Positions 21,838-23,266 of a DNA stretch of 23,266 nucleotides are shown in pieces (the stretch's first letter is position 1; every line of letters begins with the position of its first letter). The notes beneath the pieces are model-generated. The model was not told the origin of the DNA, searched no databases, and was given only the letters and a program-made list of their open reading frames with translations. The DNA comes from Candidatus Methanovirga meridionalis (GTDB taxonomy: Archaea; Methanobacteriota; Methanobacteria; Methanobacteriales; Methanobacteriaceae): assembly GCA_031289325.1 (NCBI GenBank), contig JAITPS010000109.1:1-23266 (forward strand), given 5' to 3'. A program made the translations under genes and the position numbers.

Positions 21838-23266
21838 ATGTTGAAATTAAATAAAACATACAATAAAATTAAAAATAGTTTTAAGGTCGTGAAAGATAAT
21901 AAAATCCTAACAATAATATCTGGATTGTTTATAATGAGCATATTAGTAATATCATCAGCAACAATAGCTAATGATGCAGGAAATAATAATAATATTAATG
22001 GTGTGTTATTTAATTCAGTACCCACACCACATAAAGAAGTTAATACTATCTCACACCTACAAGCAAATAAAGGAGGTTTTAAATTAAACTTAAATCCTTT
22101 TGAAATACAACCATTTAGTGATACGAGTATAAATCCTGGTGATAGCATACAAAATGCTATCAACAATGCAAATGAGAATGATACCATAACATTAAATTCT
22201 GGTGTGTATACGGAATGTAATATCACAGTTAATAAAACAGGCTTAACAATAATAGCTGCAACATTTGGAGAAGTAACAGTGGATGCACAAGGAAATGGAA
22301 CAGTATTTTCAATAACAAATAGTAATGTTAATCTTATTGGATTAAACATTACAAATGGAAAAACAACTACTAATTATGGTGGTGGTGTATATAATGGTGG
22401 TGGTAGTGTGGTTAATTGTAGTATTATAAATAACACAGCTGGTTATGGTGGTGGTGGTGTATATAATGTTGGTGGTAGTGTGGTTAATTGTAGTATTATA
22501 AATAACACAGCTACTAGTACTGGTGGTGCTGGTGGTGGTGTACGTAATAGTGGCGGTAGTGTGATTAATTGTAGTATTATAAATAACAGAGCTGATGATG
22601 GTGGTGGTGTATTTATTGATAGTGGTGGTAGTGTGGTTAATTGTAGTATTATAAATAACACAGCTAGTATTGGTGGTGGTGTATATATTATTTATAATGG
22701 TGGTAGTGTGGTTAATTGTAGTATTATAAATAACACAGCTAGTATTGGTGGTGGTGTATATAATGTTGGTGGTAGTGTGGTTAATTGTAGTATTATAAAT
22801 AACACAGCTAATAGTGATGGTGGTGGTGTATATATTTATAATGGTGGTAGTGTGGTTAATTGTAGTATTATAAATAACAGAGCTGATGGTGGTGGTGGTG
22901 TATTTATTAGTAGTGGTAGTGTGGTTAATTGTAGTATTATAAATAACACAGCTAACACAGCTAATAGTGGTGATGGTGGTGGTGTATATATTAGTGGTGG
23001 TAGTGTGGTTAATTGTACTATTATAAATAACACAGCTACTAGTACTGGTGGTGCTGGTGGTGGTGTACGTAATAGTGGCGGTAGTGTGATTAATTGTAGT
23101 ATTATAAATAACAGAGCTGATGGTGGTGGTGGTGTATATCTTAGTAGTGGTGGTAGTGTGGTTAATTGTAGTATTATAAATAACACAGCTACTAATAATA
23201 ATGGTGGTGGTGTATATAATAGTGGTGGTAGTGTGGTTAATTGTAGTATTATAAATAACACAGCTA
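21838..23266 (+). CDS. Adhesin-like surface protein with beta-helix repeats (3' end outside window)
   Basis: Secreted or surface-anchored protein of the adhesin-like type abundant in Methanobrevibacter, thought to mediate attachment to other cells or surfaces. 476 codons are visible and the frame is still open at the edge. After a basic N-terminus comes a signal/anchor helix (ILTIISGLFIMSILVISSATIA, about residues 23-44) and a linker. A beta-helix start follows (NPGDSIQNAINNANENDTIT, then LNSGVYTECNITVNKTGLTI). From about residue 178 there are 12 repeats of roughly 19-28 residues of the form GGGVYN-GGSVVNCSIINNTA. Each has one Cys and the sequons NCS/NCT and, in most, NNT, so dense N-glycosylation is plausible. 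The start is fixed by GAGGTG seven bases before the ATG. Antisense proline-rich ORFs here are shadows of the GGT repeats. C-terminal anchoring domains cannot be seen. Confidence 0.9.
   Translation, partial: MLKLNKTYNKIKNSFKVVKDNKILTIISGLFIMSILVISSATIANDAGNNNNINGVLFNSVPTPHKEVNTISHLQANKGGFKLNLNPFEIQPFSDTSINPGDSIQNAINNANENDTITLNSGVYTECNITVNKTGLTIIAATFGEVTVDAQGNGTVFSITNSNVNLIGLNITNGKTTTNYGGGVYNGGGSVVNCSIINNTAGYGGGGVYNVGGSVVNCSIINNTATSTGGAGGGVRNSGGSVINCSIINNRADDGGGVFIDSGGSVVNCSIINNTASIGGGVYIIYNGGSVVNCSIINNTASIGGGVYNVGGSVVNCSIINNTANSDGGGVYIYNGGSVVNCSIINNRADGGGGVFISSGSVVNCSIINNTANTANSGDGGGVYISGGSVVNCTIINNTATSTGGAGGGVRNSGGSVINCSIINNRADGGGGVYLSSGGSVVNCSIINNTATNNNGGGVYNSGGSVVNCSIINNTA
22494..22597 (+). 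repeat. 104-bp direct repeat in the adhesin gene, copy 1
   Basis: This segment is identical base for base to 23019-23122, 525 bp (175 codons) downstream. It covers the distinctive repeat pair ATSTGGAGGGVRNSGGSVIN, then CSIINNRAD. The perfect identity, compared with synonymous and non-synonymous differences elsewhere in the array, points to a recent block duplication. Confidence 0.95.
23019..23122 (+). repeat. 104-bp direct repeat in the adhesin gene, copy 2
   Basis: Second copy of the 104-bp identical block (see 22494-22597). The spacing is a whole number of codons, so exchange between the two copies would remove or add 175 residues in frame. Confidence 0.95.

Noticed and set aside
21789..23261. 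Long minus-strand ORFs antisense to the adhesin, with proline- and leucine-rich repeats
   Set aside because: They are the reverse reading of the GGT-rich repeat array; the plus-strand frame has a ribosome binding site, a signal helix and a beta-helix pattern.

Overview
The window is very AT-rich and comes from an archaeon, most likely a methanogen of the order Methanobacteriales (Methanobrevibacter is the best guess, Methanosphaera the alternative). The evidence is transcription factor S, RNA polymerase subunit Rpo11/L, the exosome protein Csl4, a Get3/ArsA ATPase, an archaeal L-aspartate dehydrogenase, a Thg1-family enzyme, a tRNA-Arg gene without an encoded CCA end, GGTG/GGAG-type ribosome binding sites, TTTATATA-like TATA boxes, and a huge repeat-bearing adhesin-like surface protein. 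The genus is inferred from these families, not proven.

Layout. 1-2527 (+): a repeat-rich left edge, a promoter module, then a glycosyltransferase and a radical SAM/SPASM protein in tandem, followed by two tiny overlapping ORFs. 2508-3909 (-): an ABC transporter (permease and ATPase) that is clearly decayed. 4497-5312 (+): a short citrate synthase-fold enzyme. 5566-10087 (-): a complete type III restriction-modification system (mod, then res). 10478-17752 (-): a long run of minus-strand genes: rubrerythrin and superoxide reductase, tRNA-Arg(UCU), csl4-rpoL, a NUDIX hydrolase, transcription factor S with a two-helix membrane protein, a DUF169 protein and a Get3/ArsA ATPase. 18860-20956 (+): a PRC-barrel protein, L-aspartate dehydrogenase and a Thg1-like protein. 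21838 to the end (+): the N-terminal part of an adhesin-like protein with at least 12 glycine/asparagine-rich beta-helix repeats, open at the window edge.

The genes fall into small functional groups: oxygen/peroxide defence (rbr-sor), information processing (TFS, Rpo11, Csl4, tRNA, Thg1), defence (type III R-M) and cell surface (glycosyltransferase/radical SAM, adhesin).

The most unusual content is between the genes. A family of roughly 0.2-0.43 kb non-coding elements recurs at least five or six times. Copies have conserved, imperfectly inverted ends built on AAAGTTCTTAA, and interiors consisting of copy-specific tandem repeats. One copy splits a 26-bp tandem array whose unit is also the 3' end of the NUDIX gene. 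A second shared sequence, about 115 bp with a TATA box, lies upstream of both the glycosyltransferase operon and the adhesin gene. Simple-sequence tracts, (AG)9 and T11, precede the adhesin. No CRISPR array, integrase or insertion-sequence transposase was seen.
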